From NCBI RefSeq assembly GCF_900232865.1, contig NZ_OCTS01000004.1, positions 1 to 64,000 of the forward strand: a stretch of DNA of 64,000 nt. Reading direction: 5' to 3'. The DNA comes from Corynebacterium dentalis (lineage in GTDB: Bacteria; Actinomycetota; Actinomycetes; Mycobacteriales; Mycobacteriaceae). Under the pieces are notes generated by a model. That model was given only the letters and a program-made list of their open reading frames with translations, had not been told where the DNA came from and did not search any database. Below, piece after piece: positions 17,183 through 26,182 of the stretch. Made by a program: the position numbers and the translations under genes. Numbering within the stretch: the first letter of the stretch is position 1; every line of letters begins with the position of its first letter.

Positions 17183-18526
17183 ATGTCTGCATCACCCAAC
17201 GCGCCTTCTGCCCCGCACTCGGCGTCCGCCCCACTTTCTGCGCCCGCTCGCAAGCGCGAAGAACGCAAGATCCTGGCAGCCACGCTGGTAGGAACCACCA
17301 TCGAGTGGTACGACTTCTTCATTTACGCCCAGGCCGCCGGTCTTGTTTTCGGCGCGCAGTTCTTCGCACCTGCCACCTCCGATAACGAGGCCCTCGCCCA
17401 AATCGTCTCTTGGGCCACGCTGGGCATCAGCTTCCTGTTCCGCCCACTGGGCGCAGCTATCGCTGGCCACCTTGGCGATCGCTATGGACGCAAGCGGATT
17501 CTGGCTCTGACCCTTGTCCTCATGGGCATGGCCACGGCCCTGATCGGACTTCTACCTACCCACGCCGCCATCGGCATGGCCGCCCCAATTCTGCTGATTG
17601 TCCTGCGCATCATCCAGGGATTCTCCGCCGGTGGCGAGTGGGGCGGCGCTGCCCTGCTGGCCGTCGAGCACGCTCCGAATGGCAAGCGCGGCCTCTACGG
17701 CTCCTACCCACAGATCGGCGTGCCCTTGGGCTTGGGTGCGGCCACGGCCGTATTGCTGCTGCTCACCGCCGCATTCGGCAAGGAAGCATACATTGACTGG
17801 GCATGGCGCATCCCGTTCCTGTTCTCCGTGGTCTTGGTCATCGTAGGTGCCATCGTCCGCTCCCGCGTCTCCGAGTCCCCGATCTTCCAGGAGATCCAGG
17901 AGCGCGCCGACGAGTCCTCCGCACCCTTGCGCGACCTCCTACGCACTCACACCGGCACGGTTCTGAAGGCCGCGTTCATCTTCGCCGCCAATAACGCCTG
18001 CGGTTACATGATCATCGCCTTCATGGGCTCCTACGCAGCAAAGAAGCTGGGTCTGCCGCAAACCGAGGTCTTCCTCGCTGTCATCATCGCGGCTATCCTC
18101 TGGGCAGTGCTGACCTTCTGGTCCGGCTCCCTGTCAGACAAGATCGGCCGCACCCAGACCTTCGCCATCGGCTACATCCTGCTGTTCGTCCTGACCATCC
18201 CCGTATGGATGCTCATCGATCGCGCCAACATCTGGATGTTCGGCCTGGCCCTTCTGCTCTTCGTTCCTGGTCTGGCGCTGAGCTACGGCCCGCAGTCCGC
18301 GATGTATGCCGAAATGTTCCCCCGTTCCGTGCGCTTCTCCGGCGTCTCCGTGGGTTATGCCCTCGGCGCGATCATCGGCGGCGCATTCGCCCCCATGATC
18401 GCCGAGCTGCTGCTGGAAAGCTACGGCGGAACGTGGGCCATCGGCATCTACTTGATGTCCCTGTGTGCCATCTCCCTGATCGCCCTGGCGGTCACGCCAA
18501 GCGACCTCCACAAGCGCGAACTCTAA
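17183..18526 (+). CDS. MHS-family major facilitator permease
   Basis: A 447-residue, 12-span major facilitator of the metabolite:H+ symporter group (ProP/ShiA-like). Signatures are GTTIEWYDFFIYAQAAGLVF near residue 38, the loop 2-3 motif GHLGDRYGRKRIL near 95, the loop 4 region IIQGFSAGGEWGGAALLAVE near 140 and the loop 8-9 motif SGSLSDKIGRTQTFAIGY near 315. The substrate cannot be deduced: shikimate, proline/betaine or a carboxylate are all possible. The long hydrophilic loop around residue 240 is usual for MHS proteins. It diverges from the siderophore operon and shares its iron-operator region, so it may be iron-controlled, but no siderophore link is shown by the protein itself. Confidence 0.85.
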   Translation: MSASPNAPSAPHSASAPLSAPARKREERKILAATLVGTTIEWYDFFIYAQAAGLVFGAQFFAPATSDNEALAQIVSWATLGISFLFRPLGAAIAGHLGDRYGRKRILALTLVLMGMATALIGLLPTHAAIGMAAPILLIVLRIIQGFSAGGEWGGAALLAVEHAPNGKRGLYGSYPQIGVPLGLGAATAVLLLLTAAFGKEAYIDWAWRIPFLFSVVLVIVGAIVRSRVSESPIFQEIQERADESSAPLRDLLRTHTGTVLKAAFIFAANNACGYMIIAFMGSYAAKKLGLPQTEVFLAVIIAAILWAVLTFWSGSLSDKIGRTQTFAIGYILLFVLTIPVWMLIDRANIWMFGLALLLFVPGLALSYGPQSAMYAEMFPRSVRFSGVSVGYALGAIIGGAFAPMIAELLLESYGGTWAIGIYLMSLCAISLIALAVTPSDLHKREL

Positions 18527-18547
18527 GTTCAGCGCAGGGTAGGACAA

Positions 18548-18583
18548 GCCCGGCACCGGTGCGCTATGCACTGGTCGCCGGGC
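18548..18583. terminator. Hairpin between convergent genes
   Basis: GCCCGGC at 18548-18554 pairs with GCCGGGC at 18577-18583, with an inner GGTGC/GCACT stem. It is followed on the plus strand by GTTCGTGTTTT. It sits between the ends of the MHS permease gene and rmlB and could terminate both. Confidence 0.6.
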
Positions 18584-18592
18584 GTTCGTGTT

Positions 18593-19687
18593 TTACAGCG
18601 GCCGTTCAGTGGCGCGGTATTTTTCTTCCGACGCCACCTTCGCATCTTCCCACCACTGCCGATTATCCCGATACCACTGCACCGTGGCCGCGAGTCCCGC
18701 AGCAAAGTCCGTATAGGCAGGAGCCCACCCCAGCTCCTGAATACTGGACGGGTCAATGGCGTAACGCCGGTCATGCCCCGGACGGTCCGTGACGTGGATG
18801 AAATCATCCGCAGGGCGATCGAAAATCCGCAGGAGATCGGTCACCACCTGGAGGTTACTGCGCTCGCCATCAGCGCCGATCAGATACGTTTGCCCCAGCT
18901 CGCCGCGCTCAATGATCGCCCACACAGCATCGTTGTGGTCATCCACATGAATCCAGTCCCGCACGTTGTGGCCAGCACCGTACAGGCGTGGCTTGTGCCC
19001 ATCAATAAGGCCGGTGATCTGCCGGGGGATGAACTTCTCTGGGTGCTGGCGTGGCCCGTAATTGTTGGAGCAGTTGGAGATGGTGGCACGCAATCCGAGG
19101 GAGCGCACGAACGCGCGGATGAAATGATCCGCGCTGGCCTTCGAAGCGGAATAGGGTGAAGACGGAGCGTAAGGAGTCTCCCGCGTGAAACGCTGCGGAT
19201 CATCCAGGGCTAAGTCTCCGAAGACCTCGTCCGTGGACACATGGTGCAAGTGCACATCGTGCTTGACCGCCGCAGTGGCCAGATTGACCGTGCCCTCCAC
19301 ATTGGTGCGCGCAAAGATTCCCGGATCCAACAGGGAGTTATCGTTATGGCTCTCCGCCGCAAAATGCACGATCGCCACAGCACCATTGTCCGCGGCACGC
19401 GCCAGGCTGGCCACGGCCTGATCCACCACGTCAGCGTCCGCAATGTCACCGCGGGTGAAGTGGAAACGTCCGGGAAAAGCCTGCTCCAGGGGGAGTGTGG
19501 CGTCGGAAAGAAAATTGGCCGGCTGCGCCGCGTACGTCATCGCATCGAGCACATGAACGTGCACCTCGGGCCGCGTCTGCAACGTGCGATGCACAAAATT
19601 AGAGCCGATGAATCCCGCGCCACCAGTCACCAACAGATGGGTGAATGCACGAGACTCGGCGGACTCGGGGCGCTGCTGTGGGGTCAT
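18593..19687 (-). CDS. rmlB: RmlB, dTDP-glucose 4,6-dehydratase
   Basis: A 364-residue extended short-chain dehydrogenase converting dTDP-glucose to dTDP-4-keto-6-deoxyglucose. It has the NAD motif LLVTGGAGFIGSNFVHRTL near residue 18, FAAESHNDNSLLDPGIF near 110, HVSTDEVFGDLALDD near 148 and the catalytic YSASKASADHFIRAF near 180. CSNNYGPRQHPEKFIPRQI follows near 208. All dehydratase residues are present. Two exact copies of the dispersed word TGGCGTCGGAA lie inside the gene, one near its middle (19498, coding for LSDATLP) and one near its end (18626, coding for VASEE). It is separated from rmlC/rmlA by 5.5 kb of transport genes and lies 16 bases after ccsB on the same strand. Confidence 0.93.
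   Translation of the reverse strand: MTPQQRPESAESRAFTHLLVTGGAGFIGSNFVHRTLQTRPEVHVHVLDAMTYAAQPANFLSDATLPLEQAFPGRFHFTRGDIADADVVDQAVASLARAADNGAVAIVHFAAESHNDNSLLDPGIFARTNVEGTVNLATAAVKHDVHLHHVSTDEVFGDLALDDPQRFTRETPYAPSSPYSASKASADHFIRAFVRSLGLRATISNCSNNYGPRQHPEKFIPRQITGLIDGHKPRLYGAGHNVRDWIHVDDHNDAVWAIIERGELGQTYLIGADGERSNLQVVTDLLRIFDRPADDFIHVTDRPGHDRRYAIDPSSIQELGWAPAYTDFAAGLAATVQWYRDNRQWWEDAKVASEEKYRATERPL
18626..18636 (-). repeat. Exact copy of dispersed word TGGCGTCGGAA
   Basis: Minus-strand GGTGGCGTCGGAAGAAAA, inside the 3' end of rmlB in the sense direction, encoding VASEE in the C-terminal tail. Confidence 0.85.
19498..19508 (+). repeat. Exact copy of dispersed word, full-length form
   Basis: Plus-strand GGGGAGTGTGGCGTCGGAAA (19489-19508), the best match to the long consensus. 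It is antisense within rmlB, where it encodes FLSDATLPL in a surface stretch. Confidence 0.88.
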
Positions 19688-19703
19688 CGGCTCCGTTATC
19701 CTG

Positions 19704-20786
19704 CTAGTTCAGGCCCGCGTAGGAGTGCAGACCAGAGACCACCATGTTGATGAAGAACAGGTTGAACACCATGGTGGCAAAGGCGATGACGTTAATCCAC
19801 GCAGCCTTGCGACCACGCCAACCCGGGGTGGCGCGCGCATGCAAGTACACGGCGTAGAGCATCCACGTCATCAGAGACACGGTCTCCTTAGGATCCCAAC
19901 CCCAGAAACGACCCCACGCGGCATCCGCCCAGATCGCGCCGAACACCACACCCAAACCGAACACGGGAAGCGCCCACACTGCAGTGCGGTACGCCAGCGA
20001 ATCCAGCTTCTGCGCATCCGGCAATGGCGAAGCAATCACACCGAAAAAGCCCTTCTCTTGGCCCTTCGGCTGCCACGTACGCAGCAGGTACATCAGGGAG
20101 GAAATGCCGGACAACATGCCAATGCCCGCACCGATGGACACGGTGGAGACGTGGATCGGGAACCAACCGGACTGCAAGGATGGAACCACCGGTGCAGTAT
20201 CCGCATACAGATTCGTGCCTGCGTAGAACAGCAGCGCCACCACGGGGGTCAGCAGCCACGGCCACATCACGCGCACGGACTTGCGCTGCACCACGGCAGC
20301 GGAAATCACCATGGCAAACAATGTCACCACAGTGACGTACTCAAACAGGTTGCCCCACGGGAAACGGCCCGCAGCCAAACCGCGCAGCACCACCTGCGCC
20401 GCGTGCACAGCGATGGCCAACCAGACCAGTGCTTGCGCCACCCCACCGAACTTATCCGCCCGGCGCACGCGAGCCACGATGTAATCCGCCTGCAGGTTCT
20501 TCGGCAAATCCGAATCGTCGCGCGTAGCCGGATCAATGTGGTTGGTCGAATCGGAATCATCCCCGGCGCCGGAACCCGCCCCCACGGAGACCTTGCTGCG
20601 CGTGGACGCGCCCACTCCAGCGGAGTTCAGCGCGCGGGCACGTCCCCGGCGGCTTTCCGCCGCCAAGTGCACCATGGCGTAGTGGACCAGCGAGACCGCA
20701 AGAGCCAGCAGGTAGACGATCACCGCGGCACGGAACGCATTGTCCGAAAGAGCCGCGAGGTCTTGGTCGATGATGTTGTTTCCCAT
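19704..20786 (-). CDS. ccsB: CcsB/CcsA-type cytochrome c synthetase subunit
   Basis: A membrane protein of 360 residues in the System II cytochrome c maturation complex, which transports haem and ligates it to apocytochrome c outside the membrane. The haem-handling tryptophan motif WGRFWGWDPKETVSLMTW lies near residue 300, with conserved histidines in spans around it. The N-terminal third has one span followed by a hydrophilic loop. ATG at 20786 is preferred because AAGGAT precedes it closely. The frame extends to GTG at 20837. It lies downstream of resB on the same strand with a 139-base gap. Together with ResB, CcdA and the TlpA-like protein it forms a full System II set. Confidence 0.9.
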   Translation of the reverse strand: MGNNIIDQDLAALSDNAFRAAVIVYLLALAVSLVHYAMVHLAAESRRGRARALNSAGVGASTRSKVSVGAGSGAGDDSDSTNHIDPATRDDSDLPKNLQADYIVARVRRADKFGGVAQALVWLAIAVHAAQVVLRGLAAGRFPWGNLFEYVTVVTLFAMVISAAVVQRKSVRVMWPWLLTPVVALLFYAGTNLYADTAPVVPSLQSGWFPIHVSTVSIGAGIGMLSGISSLMYLLRTWQPKGQEKGFFGVIASPLPDAQKLDSLAYRTAVWALPVFGLGVVFGAIWADAAWGRFWGWDPKETVSLMTWMLYAVYLHARATPGWRGRKAAWINVIAFATMVFNLFFINMVVSGLHSYAGLN

Positions 20787-20925
20787 GATCCTTACATTCT
20801 CACCGGCCAGGCTCCACGCATCCGCGCAGGCAGCCAACCGGTTGTCTTTGTGTCTCTCATAAAATTAGCCCTGAAGTGTGCAGCGAACAAGCCCCTACCC
20901 AGCTGGGCTCAATCTGCCCGGCCTG

Positions 20926-22605
20926 CTAATCCTGCTCGCCGCGGGCCCGGCTGATCGCCTCATCTAGGCCATCGTCGTAGGAATCATCCCAATCCATTGC
21001 ATCGGTATCGAATTCCTCGTCCAGCTCTTCGTCATCCAGACCCAGAATCTTCTCCGCCTTGCGGTTGAACTCAGTGCCCCAGCCGGCGGAATCCGTGCGA
21101 GACAGTCCCGCGATCTCCACGCGGGTGTTGCCCTCGTCTGTCGGAGTCAGGCGCACCCAGAAGCGGCGGCGTTTGATCCGCAGCGAGCCCACCAAGCTCA
21201 CCAACATCAACAGCGCAAAGCCCAGCACCCACAGCACCGTCGGATCGCGGGAGACCTGCAGGTTCACAAACTCCTGGGCGCCATCGAAGCGGATCTTTGT
21301 ACCATCGTCCAGTTCCACGTCCTCGCCCTCACGCAGGTTCACGCGATCCAGCTTCTGCATGGAACCGTTGTGCAGCTGCGCCGAATCCAGCGAGAAGATG
21401 TTCTGGCTGCGCCCGGCATCCAACCCGGTATCGCCACGATAAACGTCAATCGCCACCGCAGGGTCATTCATCGCCGGAAAGCTAGAGCTCAGCAGTGCGC
21501 CATTATCGCCGGTGAACTCCGCAGTCGGGGCGAACAGACCCTGAATAGAGATTTGGTTTTGGCGTCGATCCAAAAGATCGGGGTACATGTCCGCCGGAGG
21601 ATCCCAGCGCATCGCACCCGAAGACAAGAAATAGGTCAAGTCATCCGGGCGGAACTGGGTGGTCTCGGTGACCTTCTCCCCGTTCGGCCACGTGATGGTG
21701 AACGTCGGCGCGTAACCGTGACCCTGGAGGTAGACGCGATCGCCCAAAATGCGCAGCGGATGGTTCACCCGCAGTTCGTCGTGCTCCCACTGATCGGTAG
21801 GCAGCATCGCCGTCTCGGCATCGGCGTAATCGATGTTGGACTCAAAGTGCACGGCCTGGCCGTTGTCCAAGTACTCCGCGTTGAAGTCCTTGATGTTCAC
21901 GCAGAACGGGGTCAGGCCGGTACCGTCGAACATCGGACCGTAGCGGAAGGAATCAAAGTTGGACACGGCCGAGTTGCAGAACTGAGAGTTCTGGCTGCCC
22001 GCCACCACGATGACCTGGCCTTCGTAGTACAGCAGACGTCCCGCGGCCACCGTAACCAAAATGCCCACCAACGCTAGGTGGAATACCAGGTTGGCGAACT
22101 CACGCAAGTAGCCCTTCTCTGCGGACAGCGACCACGCACCGGCACGGTCATCCTTGGCTTCTGTCTCATGGAAGGTCCAGCTCTTGAACTCCGTGCGCAG
22201 CGAGTCCTTGACCTTGTCCTCTGGCTGCGCCACCTCGCCCACCACGTGGTTTGGCAAACGGCTCAGTACCTTCGGCGCCCGTGGTGGCGCCGTGCGCAGT
22301 GCCTTGTAGTGATCCCACGAGCGCGGAAGGATACAGCCGATCAAAGACACGAACAGCAGCACGTAAATGGCCGCGAACCAGGTGGAGCTGAAGACATCAA
22401 ACAGCTGCAGCTTGTCGAAAATCTCCGCGGTCTTGCCGTTGGCGGAAATGTACTCCGCCACCTTATCCTTGTTCAGGGAGCGCTGCGGCAACAGTGCACC
22501 AGGCACTGCGGCCAGCGCCAACAGCACCATGAGCACCAAAGCGGTCCTCATCTTGGTAAGCCATTGCCAGCCGGCCTTCGGCAAGCGCAGGATCTTTTTC
22601 ATCAT
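20926..22605 (-). CDS. resB: ResB, cytochrome c synthetase subunit
   Basis: A 559-residue ResB/Ccs1 protein, partner of CcsB in the System II haem lyase. Early spans lie at about residues 18-38, 75-95 and 170-190, a large extracytoplasmic domain of about 260 residues follows, and the last span (VLWVLGFALLMLVSLVGSLRI) is near residue 455. An acidic cytosolic tail rich in Asp/Glu closes it, as in other corynebacteria. The start ATG at 22605 is preceded by AAAGGAC 6 bases upstream. That Shine-Dalgarno sequence is part of a GCGGCGTCGGAAAAGGA copy of the dispersed word. It follows ccdA by 24 bases, so it is cotranscribed. Confidence 0.92.
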   Translation of the reverse strand: MMKKILRLPKAGWQWLTKMRTALVLMVLLALAAVPGALLPQRSLNKDKVAEYISANGKTAEIFDKLQLFDVFSSTWFAAIYVLLFVSLIGCILPRSWDHYKALRTAPPRAPKVLSRLPNHVVGEVAQPEDKVKDSLRTEFKSWTFHETEAKDDRAGAWSLSAEKGYLREFANLVFHLALVGILVTVAAGRLLYYEGQVIVVAGSQNSQFCNSAVSNFDSFRYGPMFDGTGLTPFCVNIKDFNAEYLDNGQAVHFESNIDYADAETAMLPTDQWEHDELRVNHPLRILGDRVYLQGHGYAPTFTITWPNGEKVTETTQFRPDDLTYFLSSGAMRWDPPADMYPDLLDRRQNQISIQGLFAPTAEFTGDNGALLSSSFPAMNDPAVAIDVYRGDTGLDAGRSQNIFSLDSAQLHNGSMQKLDRVNLREGEDVELDDGTKIRFDGAQEFVNLQVSRDPTVLWVLGFALLMLVSLVGSLRIKRRRFWVRLTPTDEGNTRVEIAGLSRTDSAGWGTEFNRKAEKILGLDDEELDEEFDTDAMDWDDSYDDGLDEAISRARGEQD

Positions 22606-22629
22606 GTTGTTGTCCTTTTCCGACGCCGC

Positions 22630-23448
22630 TTAGACCGGCAATGTCGTGTCAGAAATGAAAGCGACGCGAATCCATTCCACGATCGTCGCCCACTGTCCTG
22701 TGAGAAGCAAAATTCCCACGATGATGAGCAGCGCTCCGCCGATCCTTTGGATAATCCGCGAGTGGCGGCGCAGCCAGTCCACGCCGCGCAGTGCCCGGGA
22801 GGAGCCGAACGCTACGAGGATGAAGGGAATGCCCAGTCCGAGGCAGTACGCGATGATCAGCGCCACCCCGCGGGCGGCGGTGGCCCCTTCCGTGCCAGCG
22901 GAGACAGAGATGATCGAGGCCAGAGTGGGGCCAAGACACGGGGTCCAACCCAGCGCGAAGACGCCTCCCAGCAGCGGCGCACCGGCTAGAGTGGTCCACC
23001 GCTTGGGCGCCATGCGGGTGTCCCGCTGCAGTGGGCGGATAAAGCCCATGAAGATCACGCCCATGGCGATGGTCACCACGCCACCGGCGCGCATCAACAT
23101 TTCCTGGTTGATCATCAGCGTGCTGATCACTCCGAAGACGGTGACCGTGGCCAGCACAAACACCACGGTAAAGCCCAAGACGAACAGCAGCGCCGCGCTG
23201 GCGACTTGTGCTCGTTTGTCCTTGACCTTGGTTCCTTCAGCGGTGTAATCCGTGTCCGCGCCCACCACGCCAGCCAAGTAGGAGACATAGCCCGGCACCA
23301 GCGGGATCACGCAAGGAGAGGCGAAAGAAACCAATCCTGCGGCAGCGGCCGCCAGCAACGCCAGGAGAATGGGGCCAGCGGAGACGGTTTCTGCAAAGGT
23401 TTGGCCGATGTCCTGGGCCATCACAAAGGAATCCACGTAGCTATCCAC
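22630..23448 (-). CDS. ccdA: CcdA, thiol-disulfide electron carrier of cytochrome c maturation
   Basis: A 272-residue, six-span DsbD/CcdA protein carrying electrons across the membrane to reduce the extracytoplasmic thioredoxin that keeps apocytochrome c thiols reduced. The redox cysteines are visible in SFASPCVIPLVPGYVSYL near residue 45 and LGWTPCLGPTLASI near 165. It starts at GTG 23448, 6 bases after the tlpA-like gene. ATG at 23421 would drop nine residues but lacks a ribosome-binding site. The C-terminus reads ISDTTLPV, close to the SDATLP peptide encoded by the dispersed word elsewhere. Confidence 0.92.
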   Translation of the reverse strand: MDSYVDSFVMAQDIGQTFAETVSAGPILLALLAAAAAGLVSFASPCVIPLVPGYVSYLAGVVGADTDYTAEGTKVKDKRAQVASAALLFVLGFTVVFVLATVTVFGVISTLMINQEMLMRAGGVVTIAMGVIFMGFIRPLQRDTRMAPKRWTTLAGAPLLGGVFALGWTPCLGPTLASIISVSAGTEGATAARGVALIIAYCLGLGIPFILVAFGSSRALRGVDWLRRHSRIIQRIGGALLIIVGILLLTGQWATIVEWIRVAFISDTTLPV

Positions 23449-23454
23449 CGTGAT

Positions 23455-24063
23455 CTACGCATCCTCATTCAGGATGGGTTCCACCACGTCCCACAACTGA
23501 TCCTCGGTGACTTCCTGCAGGAAGATGTGCGCCGGGCGATGCTGCTTATCCAGCACGATGGTGGTGGGAATCACCGAGGTAGGCACGCCACCCAAGGCGA
23601 GTGCAGACTTGAACGGCGGGTCGTACAGGGAGGGGTAGGTGATTCCGTTGTCTTTGACGAAGTTCTGCGCCTTCGCACGGGAAAAGTCCTTCACGTTGAT
23701 GCCCAGCAGAGTGCCCTCGCCGGTCTGCTGCATGCGCTCGTGCACGCGCTGGAGATCATCGGACTCGCTGCGGCACGGACCGCACCACTGCCCCCACGAG
23801 TTCAACACCACCACTTGACCGTCGAATTCATCGAGGGACATCTCCTCATCCGTGATGAGGTTCACGCCGTTGATGTTGCCAATCTTTTCGCGATCCTCTG
23901 GGGGATAGGAAATGGACGTCTGGCCACCTGGAGAGACGAATTCAAATGTACCGCCGATGGCCACGGCGTTGCCTCCGGCGGTGTTTTCCTCACCACAAGC
24001 CACGAGGGTTCCGGCCGTGGCCACGAGGATCAGCACCGCGATGAACTTCTTGATCTCAAACAT
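23455..24063 (-). CDS. TlpA/ResA-like thioredoxin lipoprotein
   Basis: A 202-residue lipoprotein. The signal peptide ends in GTLVAC, with Cys at residue 23. A thioredoxin fold follows with the active site NSWGQWCGPCRSESDDLQRV near residue 90 and the cis-proline region GGVPTSVIPTTIVLD near 160. It is the likely apocytochrome c reductant supplied by CcdA, immediately downstream. The start ATG at 24063 is preceded by AGGAAGT. It lies first in the tlpA-ccdA-resB-ccsB series, 60 bases after the phosphatase gene. The Trp-Cys-Gly-Pro-Cys pattern fits ResA/TlpA rather than a cytosolic thioredoxin. Confidence 0.9.
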   Translation of the reverse strand: MFEIKKFIAVLILVATAGTLVACGEENTAGGNAVAIGGTFEFVSPGGQTSISYPPEDREKIGNINGVNLITDEEMSLDEFDGQVVVLNSWGQWCGPCRSESDDLQRVHERMQQTGEGTLLGINVKDFSRAKAQNFVKDNGITYPSLYDPPFKSALALGGVPTSVIPTTIVLDKQHRPAHIFLQEVTEDQLWDVVEPILNEDA

Positions 24064-24123
24064 GCATACTTCCTGGTGGATGCCCCTGTTTCCAGGGGGT
24101 GCATCAAACGTTTTATCAGGCGC

Positions 24124-24729
24124 CTAGATCTGCTGCGCGGGCTCGCTGTAGTACAGGTCTGTCAGGTCAGCGCCGTCGAAGACCAAGGAGGTCACCGAGG
24201 CAAGCTCACACTGGCGGGCCGCTGGGTTATGAGCCAAGGACAGGCCTTGAACATCACGCTGGATCATCACGATGGGCAGTTGGTGAGAGATCAGTACGGC
24301 CTCATGTCCGCGCGCCTTGTCGCGAGCATGGTCGATGACATCCCACATGCGCTCGCAGATATCGGTGTAGTGCTCACCCCAGCTGGGCAGGGATGGATCC
24401 TTCAGCAGCGGCCAATACTTGGGGTTCCACAACGCACTGCGGGCTCCCTTGATGTGCAGGCCTTCCAACATGTTGCCGGCCTCGATGAGACGCTCATCCG
24501 TGGTGATGTCCAAGCCGAGCTTCTCAGCAAACGGCTGGGCGGTCTCCTGCGCGCGCTGTATCGGCGAGACTCCTAGGAAGGTCACATCGTGATCGGCCAG
24601 GTCCGTGGCCGTTGCGTGTGCCATGTTCCGTCCGCGCTCGGAGAGCTGGTAGCCCTCCAGACGGCCGTAGAGGATCTTCGCTGGATTATGGACCTCGCCG
24701 TGTCGAACGAGGTGAACAATCGTGGTCAT
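24124..24729 (-). CDS. Histidine phosphatase family protein
   Basis: A 201-residue histidine phosphatase (phosphoglycerate mutase-like superfamily). The phosphohistidine motif is IVHLVRHGEVHNPAKILYG at residues 4-22 and the second catalytic His is in AVLISHQLPIVM near 145. The substrate is unknown. In related corynebacteria a phosphoglycerate-mutase-like gene sits between hemL and the cytochrome c genes exactly as here, which is why it is sometimes named in haem clusters, but no haem step needs it. The true glycolytic GpmA is at 46351-47115. The start ATG at 24729 is normal for the family. The gap to hemL is 35 bases. Confidence 0.85.
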   Translation of the reverse strand: MTTIVHLVRHGEVHNPAKILYGRLEGYQLSERGRNMAHATATDLADHDVTFLGVSPIQRAQETAQPFAEKLGLDITTDERLIEAGNMLEGLHIKGARSALWNPKYWPLLKDPSLPSWGEHYTDICERMWDVIDHARDKARGHEAVLISHQLPIVMIQRDVQGLSLAHNPAARQCELASVTSLVFDGADLTDLYYSEPAQQI

Positions 24730-24764
24730 GAGTATCGACCCTACCCCCTCGCTAAGCCTAGAAC

Positions 24765-26096
24765 CTAAGTAGCACTCGCCTGTGCAGCGGCCTTCGCGGC
24801 GTGTGCGGCTGCGTTCTCAATAGCTGCGAAATCCTCGTCCGTCAGGGCGGTGGAGACGAACCAAGTCTCAAACACACTTGGGGGAACAAAGACTCCGTGA
24901 TCCAGCATGGCGTGGAAGAACGCCGGGAAGCGGAAAGTATCCGCTGCCTGCATATCAGCAAAGTTCTTGCCTTCTTCTTGGCCGAAACGGAAGGAGAACA
25001 TGTTGCCTGCGCGCTGTACGTGGTGGGCCACGGATTCCTTGCTCAGCGCATCCGAAACCAGCGTGGCCACGGTGTCTGCGTTCTTATCCAGCGTGCGGTA
25101 GGTCTCTTCCGTGGCCAGCTGCAAAGAGGTCAAACCAGACGCCACCGCCACCGGGTTTCCGGACAACGTTCCAGCTTGGTAGACGGAGCCCACGGGCGCC
25201 AAGTGGTCCATGATGTCTGCGCGGCCACCGAAGGCTGCGGCCGGCAAGCCGCCAGAGACGACCTTGCCGAAGGTGGTCAGATCTCCCGCCACCTGGTCCT
25301 TTCCGAACCAACCTTGGCGGCTGACGCGGAATCCGGTCATTACTTCATCCACGATGAGCAGTGCGCCGTCGGCGTGGGCGATTTCCTTGAGCTGTGCATT
25401 GAACGAGTTTCCGTCCGCGTCCACGGAGGAGACGGTGCCCATGTTTCCGGGAGTGCCCTCCACGATGACGGCGGCGATCTCACCGGGGTGCTCGGCGAAG
25501 GCGTTCTTCACGGCATCAATGTCCCAGTAGGGGGCCACGATGGTATCTGCGGCAGCTCCCTTGGTGATGCCCGGGGAGTCTGGGAGTCCGAAAGTAGCCA
25601 CGCCAGAACCAGCCGCTACCAGTAGTGAATCGACATGTCCGTGGTAGCAGCCTTCGAACTTCAGGATCTTGTCGCGCCCAGTAAAGCCGCGGGCTAGACG
25701 AGTCGCGGACATGGTGGCTTCAGTGCCGGAGTTAACCAGACGCACCTTCTCCACGGACGTGCGGTCCACGATCTCCTGTGCGAGGTCAACCTCGGCAGAG
25801 GTTGCAGCGCCGAAGCTCAGACCCTTGGCCGCTGCCTGTTGCACGGCCTCCACGATCTGCGGGTGTGCGTGGCCGTGGATCATCGGACCCCAGGAGCAGA
25901 ACAGGTCGACGTAAGAGTTTCCATCCTCGTCGTGGAGGCAAGAGCCCTCGGCGCTGGTAATAAACGGCGCGGTTCCACCGACGGAGCCGAATGCGCGAAC
26001 AGGCGAATTCACGCCGCCGGGGATCAGCGCCTGCGCACGCTGCATCGAATTTGCGCTGGTGCTGTGGTCAAAGTTCGAACCGGTTGAGTCAGACAC
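24765..26096 (-). CDS. hemL: HemL, glutamate-1-semialdehyde 2,1-aminomutase
   Basis: A 443-residue class III aminotransferase that makes 5-aminolevulinate from glutamate-1-semialdehyde, the second step of the C5 haem pathway after HemA. It shows [19 protein letters not shown] near residue 22, [20 protein letters not shown] near 118, [20 protein letters not shown] near 240 and the PLP lysine in [18 protein letters not shown] near 270. GTG at 26096 is preceded by AAGGAG 11 bases upstream. The length is normal. In C. glutamicum-type clusters hemE and hemY precede hemL. Here the upstream neighbour is directly the pseudo-ATPase gene. Confidence 0.95.
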   Translation of the reverse strand: MSDSTGSNFDHSTSANSMQRAQALIPGGVNSPVRAFGSVGGTAPFITSAEGSCLHDEDGNSYVDLFCSWGPMIHGHAHPQIVEAVQQAAAKGLSFGAATSAEVDLAQEIVDRTSVEKVRLVNSGTEATMSATRLARGFTGRDKILKFEGCYHGHVDSLLVAAGSGVATFGLPDSPGITKGAAADTIVAPYWDIDAVKNAFAEHPGEIAAVIVEGTPGNMGTVSSVDADGNSFNAQLKEIAHADGALLIVDEVMTGFRVSRQGWFGKDQVAGDLTTFGKVVSGGLPAAAFGGRADIMDHLAPVGSVYQAGTLSGNPVAVASGLTSLQLATEETYRTLDKNADTVATLVSDALSKESVAHHVQRAGNMFSFRFGQEEGKNFADMQAADTFRFPAFFHAMLDHGVFVPPSVFETWFVSTALTDEDFAAIENAAAHAAKAAAQASAT

Positions 26097-26182
26097 GAAG
26101 AGTCCTACTCCTTAGGAAAGTTGGGGGCCGTTTGTTCCCCAGTGTAGTTTCCCTTTGATTTCGGTTCGCGAGGGTAGCTCCC

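Noticed and set aside
19584-20954. Open frame of 456 codons on the plus strand
   Set aside because: Antisense of ccsB, which has clear cytochrome c maturation motifs.
23206-24576. Open frame of 456 codons on the plus strand
   Set aside because: Antisense of ccdA, the tlpA-like gene and the phosphatase gene.
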